Shown here piece after piece: positions 41,497-50,641 of a stretch of 50,641 bases of DNA. This DNA is from Meiothermus luteus (GTDB lineage Bacteria; Deinococcota; Deinococci; Deinococcales; Thermaceae), in NCBI RefSeq assembly GCF_003574085.1, contig NZ_QWKZ01000004.1:1-50641 (forward strand). The letters are read 5' to 3'. Under the pieces are notes generated by a model. It had not been told where the DNA came from. It saw nothing but the letters and a program-made list of their open reading frames with translations, and searched no databases. The stretch's first letter is position 1. Each line of letters begins with the position of its first letter. Position numbers and translations under genes: made by a program.

Positions 41497-43422
41497 ATGA
41501 ACAAGCCCATCTGGTTTCCCTCCGAAGCCTACACCCGTGGCAGCCACATTGAGGCCCTGTTGCAGCACTTTGGGTTAGATGGCTACGAAGCGCTCTACCG
41601 GCTTAGCATCGAGGAAACGGAGCGCTTTTGGCAGGCTACTTTGGAGCTTTTGGACCTGCGGTGGTCTGTGCCCTACGAACGGGTGCTGGACCTTTCCCAA
41701 GGGCCCCAGTGGCCCAACTGGTTTGTGGGGGGTCGGCTCAACCTGGCCCAAAACGCCCTTCGCCATGCCGAGGAGCGCCCGAATGAGCCGGCCCTTCTTT
41801 GGGAAGGCGAGGACGGGGCGGTGCGGCAGCTCACCTACCAGGAGTTGGAGGTGGCCGTAGCCCAGGCCGCCCATGCGCTTAGGGCTTTGGGGGTTGGGAA
41901 GGGGGACCGGGTGGGCCTTTTCCTGCCGATGCTCCCAGAGACCGCGGTTGCGGCTTTGGCTGTGGCCCGGATTGGGGCCATCTTCGTGCCCATTTTCTCC
42001 GGCTACGCCCCCGAGGCCGCGGCCACCCGGTTGCAAGACGCTGAGGCCTGCCTTCTCATCGCGGCGGATGGGTTCCTTCGCAGGGGTGGTCGGGTGGCCT
42101 TGTTGGAGAACGCTCGAGCCGCGGCTAGGCTTTCGCCCAGCGTAAAGCAGCTTTTGGTGGTGCGTCGCTTCGGCGATGTCCCCCTGGCCTCAGGCGAGGT
42201 GGCCTGGGACGAGCTGGTCCCTGCTCAGCCCAAGGAAGCCCCCTACCTACCGGTGGAGAGCATGGAACCCTTCATGCTCATCTACACCTCCGGAACCACC
42301 GGCCGGCCCAAAGGCACCGTGCACTACCACGCGGGGTTCCCCCTGAAAGCGGCCCAGGACATGGCCCACCTCTTTGACCTGCGAAAGGGAGAGACCCTCT
42401 TCTGGTTTACCGATATGGGCTGGATGATGGGCCCTTGGGCCATTCTGGGGGCCCTCACCTTGGGGGCCCGGGTGCTTCTGTACGAGGGGGCTCCGGACTA
42501 CCCCGATGCGGGTCGGCTTTGGGCGCTGTGCGCGCGTCATGGGGTGACCCACCTGGGCCTCTCGCCCACCTTGGTGCGGGCGTTGATGCCCCTAGGGGAT
42601 GCCCCGGTGCAGGAACACGACCTCTCCAGGCTGCGGGTGCTGGGCTCCACCGGGGAGCCTTGGAACCTGGAGCCTTACTTGTGGTTCTTCCATACTGTGG
42701 GCCGCGGCCGGCTGCCCATCATCAACTATTCCGGGGGTACCGAGGTCGGGGGGGGCATTCTGGGCTGCACCGTCTGGCGGCCTATAAAGCCCATGGGCTT
42801 CAACACCGCGGCCCCGGGCATCCACGCCGAGGTGCTGGACGCCTCGGGCCGTCCGGTGCGTGGTGAGGTGGGAGAACTCGCGGTTCTGAAGCCTTGGCCG
42901 GGGCAGACCAAGGGCTTTTGGAACGCTCCTGAGCGTTATTTGAGTACCTACTGGGGCCGATTTGAGAACGTATGGGTGCACGGGGACTGGGCCTTGCTGG
43001 ATGAGGAGGGCCACTGGTTCATCCAAGGGCGCAGCGACGATACCCTCAAGGTGGCCGGAAAGCGGGTGGGGCCTGCGGAGTACGAGAGCGCTGCGGTGGA
43101 GCATCCAGCGGTGAAGGAGGCCGCGGCCATAGGCGTGCCCCACGAGGTGAAAGGGGAGGTGGCGGTGGTCTTTGTGGTGCTGCGCCCAGGGTACCTGGAG
43201 GGGCCTGAGCTGGCCCAAGCCATCGCCGAAACCATTGCGGCCCGGTTGGGCAAAGCTCTAAAGCCGGAGCGGGTCCTGTTTGTGAGTGATCTGCCCAAAA
43301 CCCGCAACGCCAAAGTGATGCGGCGGGTCATTCGGGCCGCCTATCTGGGGCAGAACCCGGGGGACCTCTCGGCCTTGGAGAACCCTCAGGCGGTGGAGGC
43401 CATCCGGCAGGTGGGCCTATAG
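41497..43422 (+). CDS. AMP-forming acyl-CoA synthetase (acetyl/propionyl-CoA synthetase-like)
   Basis: A 641-residue ANL ligase. The P-loop is YTSGTTGRPKGTVHYHAG; the motif SGGTEVGGGILGCTV, the hinge region RSDDTLKVAGKRVGPAEYES and the catalytic Lys in TRNAKVMRRVIRA are all present. Size and flavour (COG0365) fit acetyl- or acetoacetyl-CoA synthetases; the substrate cannot be decided. It acts in acetate or short-chain acid assimilation. The 3' end overlaps the convergent gltX by 6 bases; -10 TAGACT at 41464-41469. Confidence 0.88.
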   Translation: MNKPIWFPSEAYTRGSHIEALLQHFGLDGYEALYRLSIEETERFWQATLELLDLRWSVPYERVLDLSQGPQWPNWFVGGRLNLAQNALRHAEERPNEPALLWEGEDGAVRQLTYQELEVAVAQAAHALRALGVGKGDRVGLFLPMLPETAVAALAVARIGAIFVPIFSGYAPEAAATRLQDAEACLLIAADGFLRRGGRVALLENARAAARLSPSVKQLLVVRRFGDVPLASGEVAWDELVPAQPKEAPYLPVESMEPFMLIYTSGTTGRPKGTVHYHAGFPLKAAQDMAHLFDLRKGETLFWFTDMGWMMGPWAILGALTLGARVLLYEGAPDYPDAGRLWALCARHGVTHLGLSPTLVRALMPLGDAPVQEHDLSRLRVLGSTGEPWNLEPYLWFFHTVGRGRLPIINYSGGTEVGGGILGCTVWRPIKPMGFNTAAPGIHAEVLDASGRPVRGEVGELAVLKPWPGQTKGFWNAPERYLSTYWGRFENVWVHGDWALLDEEGHWFIQGRSDDTLKVAGKRVGPAEYESAAVEHPAVKEAAAIGVPHEVKGEVAVVFVVLRPGYLEGPELAQAIAETIAARLGKALKPERVLFVSDLPKTRNAKVMRRVIRAAYLGQNPGDLSALENPQAVEAIRQVGL

Positions 43423-44859
43423 GGCCTTGATCCGCTCCATGGCCCGCTCGAGCCGCCGCAGCACCCGTTCCTTGCCCAGGATGTCCAGGAGCTCAAACAT
43501 CCCTGGGGTCTCCAGCGAGCCGGTGAGGGCCGCTCGGAGGGGCTGCATTACCTGGGCCGCTTTGACCCCTTTGGCCTCGGCGTAGCCCCTCAAGAGGGGC
43601 TCGGTGGTTTCGGGAAGCGTATCTGGGGCCTTCTGGAGCCGCTCGTGCAGCTCCGGCAAGAACGGGGCCCCTTCCCTTAGCTTGGCCAGGGCCTTCTCCT
43701 GCATGGGGTAGGCCTCGCTGAAGAAGTACATGGACTTGTCCACGAACTCCTGCAGGGTTTCAAAGCGGGCTCGCATGGCCTCAACCACCCGCTTCAGGTA
43801 GTCCTCGGAGGGGTAGGTGAGGCCGGCCCGTTCCAGGAAGGGCTTGACCCGCTCGGTCAGGTCCTCCAGGCTTAGCACCTCGCGGATGTACTTCCCGTTC
43901 ATCCAGCGGAGCTTCTCCAGGTCAAAGACCGGGGCCCCCAGCCGGATGCGCTCCAGCCGGAAGTGAGCCATCATCTCCTCGAGGCTAAAGATTTCCCGTC
44001 CATCGGGCATGCTCCAGGCCATGGTGCCGAGGTAGTTGAGCAGGGCCTCAGGCAGGATGCCCTGGGCGCGGTAGCTGTCCACGCTGGTGTCCATCTTGCG
44101 CTTGGAGAGTTTGGACTTGTCCGGGTTGCGCAGGAGAGGGGTGTGGCACCAGACGGGTTCTTTCCAGCCGAAAGCCCGCAGGATGTGGATGTGGAAGGGG
44201 GTGCTGGTGAGCCACTCCTCGGCCCGTATCACGTGGGTCACGCCCATCAGGTGGTCGTCCACCATGGCCGCCAGGTGGTAGGTGGGGTATCCGTCGGCCT
44301 TCAGGATGACCTTGTCGTCTAGGGTGGCGTTGTCAAACTCCACCGGCCCCCGCAGGAGGTCGTGCACGATGGTTTTTCCCTCCAGCGGCACCTTGAGCCG
44401 GACCACATGGGGCTCCCCCGCGGCAGCCCGCCGCTCGGCCTCCTCAGGAGGGTAGTCGCGGTAGCGCCGGTTGTAGCCCATCTCCTGCTTGCCCGCCCGG
44501 AGGGCCTCCTCCCGGGCTTTGGCCAGCTCCTCGGGGGTATCAAAGGCCCGGTAGGCCGCGCCTTTGGCCAACAGCATCTGCACGTGCTGGTGGTAGATGG
44601 GCAGGCGTTGGGACTGCACGTAGGGGCCATTGGGCCCCCCTTTGAGTGGAGACTCGTCAGGGGAGAGCCCCAGCCACTCCAGCATCTCCAGGATGCGCCG
44701 CTCGGAGGTGGGGTTGTAGCGGGAGCGGTCGGTGTCCTCTATCCGGACGATGAACTTGCCGCCGTGCTGCTTGGCAAAGACGTAGTTGAACAGCGCCTGA
44801 TAAGCGGTGCCCACGTGAGGGTCGCCTGTAGGGCTGGGCGCGATGCGGGTCACGACCAT
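43417..44859 (-). CDS. gltX: Glutamyl-tRNA synthetase
   Basis: A 480-residue class I synthetase. HIGH-type motif in SPTGDPHVGTAYQALFNYV, KMSKS-type motif KSKLSKRKMDTS, and the charged region RIEDTDRSRYNPTSE. ATG 44859 begins MVVTRIAPSPTG, the family start. Attaches Glu to tRNA-Glu; a tRNA-Glu gene also lies in this window at 10181. The anticodon-binding domain runs from about residue 310 to the end. Convergent with the acyl-CoA synthetase gene. Confidence 0.95.
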   Translation of the reverse strand: MVVTRIAPSPTGDPHVGTAYQALFNYVFAKQHGGKFIVRIEDTDRSRYNPTSERRILEMLEWLGLSPDESPLKGGPNGPYVQSQRLPIYHQHVQMLLAKGAAYRAFDTPEELAKAREEALRAGKQEMGYNRRYRDYPPEEAERRAAAGEPHVVRLKVPLEGKTIVHDLLRGPVEFDNATLDDKVILKADGYPTYHLAAMVDDHLMGVTHVIRAEEWLTSTPFHIHILRAFGWKEPVWCHTPLLRNPDKSKLSKRKMDTSVDSYRAQGILPEALLNYLGTMAWSMPDGREIFSLEEMMAHFRLERIRLGAPVFDLEKLRWMNGKYIREVLSLEDLTERVKPFLERAGLTYPSEDYLKRVVEAMRARFETLQEFVDKSMYFFSEAYPMQEKALAKLREGAPFLPELHERLQKAPDTLPETTEPLLRGYAEAKGVKAAQVMQPLRAALTGSLETPGMFELLDILGKERVLRRLERAMERIKAL

Positions 44860-44958
44860 AGGCAAAAGGATAGCAGGGTCGGGGGCTGGCAAGGAACCCA
44901 TGGCTTTGGGTCATATCTCTCACAGCCGGCTTAGCCGGGGGTGCTACCCTGGGGGTAG

Positions 44959-45726
44959 ATGGAAGCGGTAGTGCCAGTGGTCCCAGAAAAGCCCTCCTCC
45001 ATTGCCCGTTTGGAGGCCAGCGGCCTGGTCAAGCGCTACGGCCGGCGGGAGGTGGTGCGGGGGGTAAGCCTAGAGCTTACCCGGGGCGAGATTGTGGCCC
45101 TTTTTGGCCCCAACGGCGCCGGCAAGACGACCACCTTTTACATGCTGGTGGGGTTCATAGAGCCCAATGCGGGCCAGATTCGCCTGGGTGGGCGGGATGT
45201 GACCCGTCTTCCCATGTACAAGCGGGCCCGGCTGGGCTTGGGGTATTTGCCCCAGGAGCCCTCGGCCTTCCGGCGCATGACCGCTTTGGAAAACCTTCTG
45301 GCGGTGCTGGAGTTCCAGCCCCTGGCCAGGAAGGAGCGGCTCGAGCGGGCCCTGGCCCTCTTAGAGGAGCTGGGCATCGCCCACCTCAAGGACAAATACG
45401 CCTATACCCTCTCGGGTGGGGAGAGGCGGCGGCTGGAGATCGCCCGGGCGCTTTGCACCAACCCCGACTTTATCCTGCTGGACGAGCCCTTTACCGGGGT
45501 GGACCCCAAGAATGTCCGCGATATTCAAAAGCTTATCTCCGAGCTGCGCGAGCGGCGGGGGGTGGGCATCTTCATCACCGACCACGCTGTGCGGGAGACT
45601 TTGGCCATTGCCGACCGCATCTACCTTATGTACGACGGGCAGATGGCCTTCCACGGGACCCCCGAGGCCTTCGCCCGCGACTCGGGGGTGCGCACCCACT
45701 ATCTGGGCGACGAGTACGAGCTGTGA
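44959..45726 (+). CDS. lptB: LPS export ABC transporter ATPase LptB
   Basis: A 255-residue ABC ATPase with an N-terminal extension of about 18 residues ([11 protein letters not shown]). Walker [35 protein letters not shown] signature, Walker [14 protein letters not shown], His switch [17 protein letters not shown], and the LptB end [10 protein letters not shown]. LptB drives LPS or related glycolipid export with LptFG (not in this window). A TACCCT box lies 8 bases before ATG 44959, so leaderless expression is possible. Confidence 0.93.
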   Translation: MEAVVPVVPEKPSSIARLEASGLVKRYGRREVVRGVSLELTRGEIVALFGPNGAGKTTTFYMLVGFIEPNAGQIRLGGRDVTRLPMYKRARLGLGYLPQEPSAFRRMTALENLLAVLEFQPLARKERLERALALLEELGIAHLKDKYAYTLSGGERRRLEIARALCTNPDFILLDEPFTGVDPKNVRDIQKLISELRERRGVGIFITDHAVRETLAIADRIYLMYDGQMAFHGTPEAFARDSGVRTHYLGDEYEL

Positions 45727-45763
45727 GCCCCCGTGGAGCTTGGCCGTGCGACCGTGAAGCGCT

Positions 45764-47239
45764 ATGACCTTCTGGGCCATTCTGATTTTGCTGGTGCTGG
45801 TGGCGGGCCTGGTGGCCTATGTGGGCGATCTGGTAGCCAAGCGGGTTGGCAAGCGCCACTGGCGTTTCCTGGGTTTGCGGCCCCGCGCCACGGCCACTTT
45901 GGTGGCTGTGGCCACCGGGGTGCTCATTGCCCTGGGGGCTTTTGGGGCTTTCTTCCTGTTGGTGCGGGAGGCCCGGGAGACCATCCTTCGGGCAGAGGCG
46001 GTGCGGCAGGAGCGCGACCGGTTGCGGGCTGAGGTGGGGCGGCTGGAGAGCCGAGCGGCCACCATCTTTAGCCAGTACGAACAGCTCAAGGCTGAGCGCG
46101 ATGAGTTTGAGCGGAGCCTCACCCTTTTGGCCCGGCAGCTTAGCCAAAACGTAGAGCTCCAGCGCCAGACCCGTCAGGACCTGGAAGAGGTGCTTGTGGA
46201 GCGGGAGCGGCTTCGGCAGGAGCTGGAAAGGTTGCAGGCCGAGGGCCAGGCCCAGCGGGTGGCCTTGGAGGAGCTGAAGCAGGCTCGAGCCGACCTTTTG
46301 CAGGAGCGGGAGCGCCTGGAGAGAGAGAAGACCCTGCTGCAGACCGAGAACAGCCGTCTCTTGTCGGATCGAGAGACGCTCAGGGTGCAGGCCCAGCGGG
46401 CTGAGCAGCAGCTTCGCCGGTTCGAACAGGCCCGCCAGGAGGCCCAGAAGCGGCTTGGGGAGCTGCGGCGCCGGACCCAGGTGCTCGAGGCCCGGCTGCG
46501 CCAGCTGGAACAGGAGAAGCGCAACCTGGAGGGGGATATCGCGGTGTTGGGAAGGGCGTCGGTGGCCCCAGCGCTGGACGAGGGCCTTGGACGCCAGCTT
46601 GAAAGCCTACAACGGGAAAACGCCGATTTGTGGGCCAGGCTTTTGGAGGCCCAGCGGGAGCTACAGCAGGTAAAAGAGCGCAACCGGGTTATCGCGGCTG
46701 GTCTGGAGAGGGCCTTGCGGATGAGCCTACTGGCGGAGGAGGTGGTGCTGCCTGGGAGGGAGCAGATGGCCTTGCTCGAGGTTGTCCGGCGGGCCGAGAA
46801 CCGCGTGCGCCTGCTCGGGCTTCGGGGGATGGAGGTGGCGGAGCTGCCTGAGCTGTTAAACCTGGGGTCAGGGCTGCTTTTGGCCAGGGTGCGGGGTGTG
46901 GACCCGGAGGGCCGGGTGCAGGTAGTGATTGAGTACCGGGCCCGGGAGCAGGTCTTTGCCGAGGGCGAGGTGCTGGCCTCCACCACCCTGCTGCTTCCGG
47001 CCAGCTCGGGGGAGCTCCGGCGGAAGTTTAACGCCCTGACCCAGGTGGTTGAGAGCCGCTTGAGTGGGGCCGGATGGATTCCCGAGAAGCTGGCCCAGGG
47101 GGGGATTCCCCTGGAGGAGTTCGCCAGCCTGGCTGCCCAGCTCAGCGGCCGGCGTGGGGGGACCCGGGTGGGGGTGGTGGCCCTGAAGGACCTCTACCCC
47201 ACCGAACCGCCCCGCCTGGGGCTGCGCATACTTCCTTAG
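45764..47239 (+). CDS. DUF3084 membrane-anchored coiled-coil protein
   Basis: A 491-residue protein with two N-terminal membrane helices (about 4-22 and 45-68) and a long coiled coil (about 75-330) rich in Glu, Arg, Gln and Leu (for example RQDLEEVLVERERLRQELE). The C-terminal 150 residues form a compact domain (LLGLRGMEVAELPELLNL and QVVIEYRAREQVFAEGEVL). DUF3084 proteins occur in cyanobacteria and Deinococcota and their function is unknown; next to lptB an envelope role is plausible. Starts 37 bases after lptB and is likely co-transcribed. Confidence 0.85.
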   Translation: MTFWAILILLVLVAGLVAYVGDLVAKRVGKRHWRFLGLRPRATATLVAVATGVLIALGAFGAFFLLVREARETILRAEAVRQERDRLRAEVGRLESRAATIFSQYEQLKAERDEFERSLTLLARQLSQNVELQRQTRQDLEEVLVERERLRQELERLQAEGQAQRVALEELKQARADLLQERERLEREKTLLQTENSRLLSDRETLRVQAQRAEQQLRRFEQARQEAQKRLGELRRRTQVLEARLRQLEQEKRNLEGDIAVLGRASVAPALDEGLGRQLESLQRENADLWARLLEAQRELQQVKERNRVIAAGLERALRMSLLAEEVVLPGREQMALLEVVRRAENRVRLLGLRGMEVAELPELLNLGSGLLLARVRGVDPEGRVQVVIEYRAREQVFAEGEVLASTTLLLPASSGELRRKFNALTQVVESRLSGAGWIPEKLAQGGIPLEEFASLAAQLSGRRGGTRVGVVALKDLYPTEPPRLGLRILP

Positions 47240-47240
47240 C

Positions 47241-48197
47241 CTACGCCGGGGCCCGGTAGCCGTAGCGGGCAATGCGCTCCTGCAGCTCGGTGTCCGCCGG
47301 GGGGCGGGCGCCAAAGCGGGCGATGACCCAGCCCGCCACCTGGACCGCGAGCTGCCCTGCGGCCAAGGGATCGTAGGAGCGCAGGTAATGGCCCAAGAAG
47401 GCACCGCAGAAGGAGTCTCCAGCGCCGGTGGCGTCTACCGGTTGGTCCTGGGTGGCCTCCAGCCGGATAAGCCGCTCTCCGTCCAGGATGAGGGCCCCCT
47501 TATCGGCCAGCTTGAGCAGGACCATGGCCTTTGGGTAGAGTCCCCGCAGGGCCTCCAACACGTCTTCAGGGTGGCGGGCCCCGGTTAGGGCCTGACCCTC
47601 ATCCAGGTTAGGGAGGACGAAGTCAGGGGAAAGCCCACGGGTCAGCCGACGGAACTCCTCCCGGCCGATCTCGCGGATCATCTGGAACGAGGCCGGGTCA
47701 AAGGAGACGCTAAGCCCCGCTTCCTGTGCTGTCCCCACCGCCCTGAGGGCGGCTGCCCGGGGGGGGTCGGTAAAAAGCGACCAGGCGGTTATGTGCAGGT
47801 GCCCGGCCTGCTGGATGGTCTGGCTGGGCAGCTCCTCCGGGCGTAGCTCAAAGTCGGCCCCCTGGGAGGTAAGCATGGAGCGCTGCCCGGCCGCGTCAAT
47901 CAGCACCAGGATTACCCCGGTGGGGGTGTGGGGTTTCCAGACGATGTGGGAGGATACCCCCTCGGCCTCCAGCTCCTGCACAGCGAACTCGCCGAAGCGG
48001 TCGCGGCCTACCGCCCCCAGGAAGGCACTGGGGTAACCCACCCGCGCTGCCCAAACCGCCACGTTGGCGGCGCTGCCTCCCCCCATCAGCAAAACCCGTC
48101 CGGTGGTGTCGCCCCCAGGCAGGAGCAGGGTGTCGGGTTTGGCCAGCACGTCCCAGGTGAGGTCGCCTAGGGCCAGAAGGGGCCTGGGGTTGCTCAT
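47241..48197 (-). CDS. PfkB-family carbohydrate kinase
   Basis: A 318-residue ribokinase-type sugar kinase. ATG 48197 (MSNPRPLLALGDLTWDVLAKPD), the di-Gly motif GGGSAANVAVWAARVG, and the catalytic Asp in VDATGAGDSFCGAFLGHYL. Substrate is open: fructose, ribose, adenosine or 2-dehydro-3-deoxygluconate types share these motifs. Divergent from rel with about 105 bases between; convergent end with the DUF3084 gene. Confidence 0.9.
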   Translation of the reverse strand: MSNPRPLLALGDLTWDVLAKPDTLLLPGGDTTGRVLLMGGGSAANVAVWAARVGYPSAFLGAVGRDRFGEFAVQELEAEGVSSHIVWKPHTPTGVILVLIDAAGQRSMLTSQGADFELRPEELPSQTIQQAGHLHITAWSLFTDPPRAAALRAVGTAQEAGLSVSFDPASFQMIREIGREEFRRLTRGLSPDFVLPNLDEGQALTGARHPEDVLEALRGLYPKAMVLLKLADKGALILDGERLIRLEATQDQPVDATGAGDSFCGAFLGHYLRSYDPLAAGQLAVQVAGWVIARFGARPPADTELQERIARYGYRAPA

Positions 48198-48270
48198 GGG
48201 GCCGATTTTAACCCTGGGTTTAGGGCGGTCAAGGAGGCTGAGGTGGTAGACTGAGGGAGGCCAACCTGGG

Positions 48271-48290
48271 GGCCCGACGGAAGACGGGCC
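48271..48290 (+). promoter_or_regulatory. Hairpin in the rel leader
   Basis: GGCCCG and CGGGCC pair around an 8-base loop, 12 bases before the rel start codon. A TAGACT box lies upstream at 48247-48252, so the hairpin is in the 5' leader. It is followed by GAGTTTCTT rather than a clean T-tract; attenuation is possible but weak. Confidence 0.3.
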
Positions 48291-48302
48291 GAGTTTCTTG
48301 CC

Positions 48303-50558
48303 ATGACCCCACATACCCCCGAACCGGTTTCTACCCCTGCTCCCCAGTCTGAGTCCCTGTCTGTAGAGGCCCTTTGGGAGAGCTTGGCCCCCTACCTCCA
48401 CTACCTCTCGCCCGATGCGCAGGCTGGGGTGCAAAAGGCCTTGCAGTTTGCCTATCTGGCCCACCAAGGGCAAAAGCGCAGAAGCGGGGAGCCCTACATC
48501 ACCCACCCCGTGGCTGTGGCGCAGATTCTGGCCGAGCTGAAGCTGGACGCCGAGACCATAATGGCCGGCCTTCTGCACGACACCATTGAGGATACCGAGG
48601 TGCGGCCGGAGGAGCTAGAAGAGCGCTTTGGCCCAGCGGTGCGCAGAATTGTGGAGGGCGAGACCAAGGTTTCCAAGCTCTACAAGCTGGCCCACGCCGC
48701 CCAGGAGGATAAGCCCGCTGAGGAAAAGCACGCCGAAGACCTGCGGCAGATGTTTATCGCCATGGCCGAGGACGTGCGGATTATCGTGGTCAAACTGGCC
48801 GACCGGCTGCACAACCTGCGCACCCTGGAGTACATGCCCCCTGAGAAACAACAGCGCATCGCCCGCGAAACTTTGGAAATTTACGCACCCCTGGCCCACC
48901 GGTTGGGGATTGGGCAGGTCAAGCTCGAGCTGGAGGACCTCTCCTTCCGCTACCTCGAGCCCGAGGCTTTCGCCAACCTGGAAGCCCGACTCAGGAGCCA
49001 CCGGGCGGAGCGGGAGGCGGCGGTGCAGGCGGCCCGGGAGAAGTTGGAACAGGCCCTCTCGCGCGACTTCATCTTGCGCCAATCGGTTCAGCGCTTTGAG
49101 GTCGCGGGCCGCACCAAGCACCTTTTCTCCATCTGGAAGAAGATGCAGCGGGAGGGAAAAGCGCTGGAGCAGATTTACGACCTTCTGGCCCTTCGGGTCA
49201 TCCTGGAGCCCAGGAAGAGCCCCAACACCGAGGAGAACGCGTTGCGGGAGAAGCAGGTCTGCTACCACGTGCTGGGCCTGGTGCACGCCCTGTGGCAGCC
49301 CATTCCGGGCCGGGTCAAGGACTACATTGCCGTGCCCAAGCCCAACGGCTACCAGTCGTTGCACACTACCGTTATAGCGGTGAACGGCCTGCCCCTGGAG
49401 GTGCAGATTCGTACCAAGGAGATGCACCAGGTGGCCGAGTTCGGCATCGCCGCGCACTGGTTGTACAAGGAGGGCCTGACCGACCCCGAGGAGCTGAAGC
49501 GGCGGGTGGGCTGGCTCAAGAACATCCAGGACTGGCAGCAGGAGTTCAGCAGCTCGCGCGATTTTGTGGAGGCGGTGACCAAGGAGCTCCTAGGGGGGCG
49601 GGTCTTCGTCTTCACCCCTAAGGGCAAGATCATCAACCTGCCCAAAGGCTCGACCCCCGTGGATTTCGCCTACCACATTCATACCGAGGTGGGGCACCAC
49701 ATGGTGGGGGCCAAGGTCAACGGGCGCATCGTGCCCCTTAGCTATGAGCTGCAAAACGGCGAGATCGTGGAGATTCTCACCGCCAAGACCGCGCATCCCT
49801 CCAAGGACTGGATGGAGTATGCCAAGACCCGCTCGGCCAAGCAGAAAATCCGCATGTTCTTCCGCGCCTTTGAGCGGGCCGAGACCCTGGAGAAGGGGAT
49901 GCGCATGCTGGAGAAATACTTCAAGCGGCGGGGGCTGCCCAAGCCCTTGGAAAGCCAGCTCGAGGAGGTAGGGCGCAAGCTCATCAAAAGCCCAGCCCCC
50001 GAGGACCTCTACGCGGCCATCGCGGGAGGTCGGGTAGCCCCCCAGCAGGTGGCCCGCCTGCTGCTGCCCCGGTCCGAGCCGCCCCCTCCTCGGCCTCGGC
50101 CCCTTAGGAATGGCCTTGGCATCCGCCTGGAGCCGGATTTGCAGGCCCCCATCAAGCTGGCAAGCTGCTGCGAGCCAGCCAAGGGGGATGCCATTTTGGG
50201 CTACATCACCCGGGGGCGGGGGGTTACCATCCACAAGATGGGCTGCCCCAACATGCGCCGCCTGATGGAGCAGGATGCGGCCCGGGTGGTGCCGGCCTAC
50301 TGGGAGGGGCTGGGGCGGGTGATGCAGCTCGAGGTGCTGGCCGACGACCGGGCTGGGCTCCTTCGGGACATCATGGACGCCATCGCCTCGTTGGGGAAGA
50401 GCGCCATGGGGGTGACCTCGAGCCCCACCTCTCCGTTGTCCTCCCTCTTCCGCATCAGCACCCGGGTAGATCTGAGCGAGGCCGAGCAGAGGCTTTTGGA
50501 TGAGCGATTGCGCAACGTGCCCAGCGTGCGGGCGGTGAACTGGTCCCAGGTGCTCTAG
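48303..50558 (+). CDS. rel: Bifunctional (p)ppGpp synthetase/hydrolase Rel
   Basis: A 751-residue RelA/SpoT homologue. The HD hydrolase domain (about 40-200) keeps HPVAVAQILAEL, LLHDTIEDT and VKLADRLHNLRTL, so hydrolysis should work. The synthetase domain (about 240-370) has RVKDYIAVPKPNGYQSLHT and QIRTKEMHQVAEFGIAAHW. A TGS domain (VFTPKGKIINLPKGSTPVD), helical/zinc-finger-like region (ASCCEPAKGD, HKMGCPNMR) and a C-terminal ACT domain follow. It controls the stringent response. ATG 48303 is the family start; an atypical Pro/Thr-rich N-terminal leader of about 20 residues precedes the HD domain. Confidence 0.95.
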   Translation: MTPHTPEPVSTPAPQSESLSVEALWESLAPYLHYLSPDAQAGVQKALQFAYLAHQGQKRRSGEPYITHPVAVAQILAELKLDAETIMAGLLHDTIEDTEVRPEELEERFGPAVRRIVEGETKVSKLYKLAHAAQEDKPAEEKHAEDLRQMFIAMAEDVRIIVVKLADRLHNLRTLEYMPPEKQQRIARETLEIYAPLAHRLGIGQVKLELEDLSFRYLEPEAFANLEARLRSHRAEREAAVQAAREKLEQALSRDFILRQSVQRFEVAGRTKHLFSIWKKMQREGKALEQIYDLLALRVILEPRKSPNTEENALREKQVCYHVLGLVHALWQPIPGRVKDYIAVPKPNGYQSLHTTVIAVNGLPLEVQIRTKEMHQVAEFGIAAHWLYKEGLTDPEELKRRVGWLKNIQDWQQEFSSSRDFVEAVTKELLGGRVFVFTPKGKIINLPKGSTPVDFAYHIHTEVGHHMVGAKVNGRIVPLSYELQNGEIVEILTAKTAHPSKDWMEYAKTRSAKQKIRMFFRAFERAETLEKGMRMLEKYFKRRGLPKPLESQLEEVGRKLIKSPAPEDLYAAIAGGRVAPQQVARLLLPRSEPPPPRPRPLRNGLGIRLEPDLQAPIKLASCCEPAKGDAILGYITRGRGVTIHKMGCPNMRRLMEQDAARVVPAYWEGLGRVMQLEVLADDRAGLLRDIMDAIASLGKSAMGVTSSPTSPLSSLFRISTRVDLSEAEQRLLDERLRNVPSVRAVNWSQVL

Positions 50559-50641
50559 GTGGGCGGCCTTGTCCTGGCCTTGGGGGTGGCCTTTGGGGTG
50601 GGCCTCCTGGCCGAGCGGGTGGGCTGGCTTCGGCCCAAGGC
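50559..50641 (+). CDS. Start of a hydrophobic (membrane) protein, cut by window end
   Basis: A GTG start immediately after the rel stop opens a frame reading GGLVLALGVAFGVGLLAER and then WLRPK. It is a strongly hydrophobic N-terminal helix. Too short to identify; DUF92-type and other small membrane proteins would fit. Confidence 0.5.
   Translation, partial: MGGLVLALGVAFGVGLLAERVGWLRPK

Overview
The window is chromosomal DNA from a member of the Deinococcota, most likely a Thermaceae species close to Meiothermus. Reasons: roughly 63-66% G+C with strong GCC/CTG/CTCGAG codon style, a DUF3809 gene (a family I know only from Deinococcus-Thermus), CTC-family ribosomal protein L25, genes with a -10 box 6-8 nt before the start codon (leaderless style of this phylum), and a complete type IV pilus retraction ATPase. 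No insertion sequence, prophage or CRISPR array is visible.

Region 1 (1-3600, minus strand) is a sulfur/persulfide operon. A CstB-like persulfide dioxygenase with a pseudo-rhodanese and a rhodanese domain is followed by four further rhodanese proteins (one a tandem) and a TauE/SafE exporter cut by the window edge. Its promoter carries two 17-bp palindromes of CsoR/CstR type around a perfect TTGACA box. A LysR regulator with its own inverted repeat lies divergently (3728). Region 2 (4600-10260) holds trmL (convergent with lysR), a fluoride channel gene crcB with a DUF190 partner that carries two frameshifts, two lipoprotein genes followed by tgt, a small three-gene unit (exported protein, six-helix membrane protein, winged-helix regulator), and tRNA-Val(TAC) and tRNA-Glu(CTC).

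Region 3 (10570-20932, plus strand) is a nine-gene assimilatory nitrate operon: nitrate reductase, precorrin-2 dehydrogenase with a His-rich tail, uroporphyrinogen-III methyltransferase, a Tat-type nitrate ABC importer (nrtA-nrtB-ATPase), nirB, nirD and uroporphyrinogen-III synthase. It couples nitrate uptake, two reduction steps and supply of the siroheme that NirB needs. Region 4 (21004-28796) contains rplY, a terminator, pth, a penicillin-acylase-type hydrolase, a glyoxalase-fold protein, a CDGSH iron-sulfur protein, an aldo-keto reductase, a GT28-like glycolipid glycosyltransferase, a hypothetical gene and a DUF72 gene.

Region 5 (28798-36527, minus strand) is a surface polysaccharide operon: Wzx flippase, four GT4-type glycosyltransferases, an O-antigen ligase/polymerase and a wecA-type initiating transferase that is broken by an internal deletion. 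Region 6 (36648-50641) is mostly core genes: pilT, a CBS membrane protein, a MobA-like nucleotidyltransferase, a small unknown protein, DUF3809, a UPF0173 hydrolase, a Ser/Thr kinase, an acyl-CoA synthetase, gltX, lptB, a DUF3084 coiled-coil protein, a PfkB sugar kinase and the bifunctional rel gene, followed by the start of an unidentified membrane protein.

The most notable material is the persulfide operon with its twin operators, the self-contained nitrate/siroheme operon, and two damaged genes (DUF190 partner of crcB; wecA) that are either real lesions or sequence errors.
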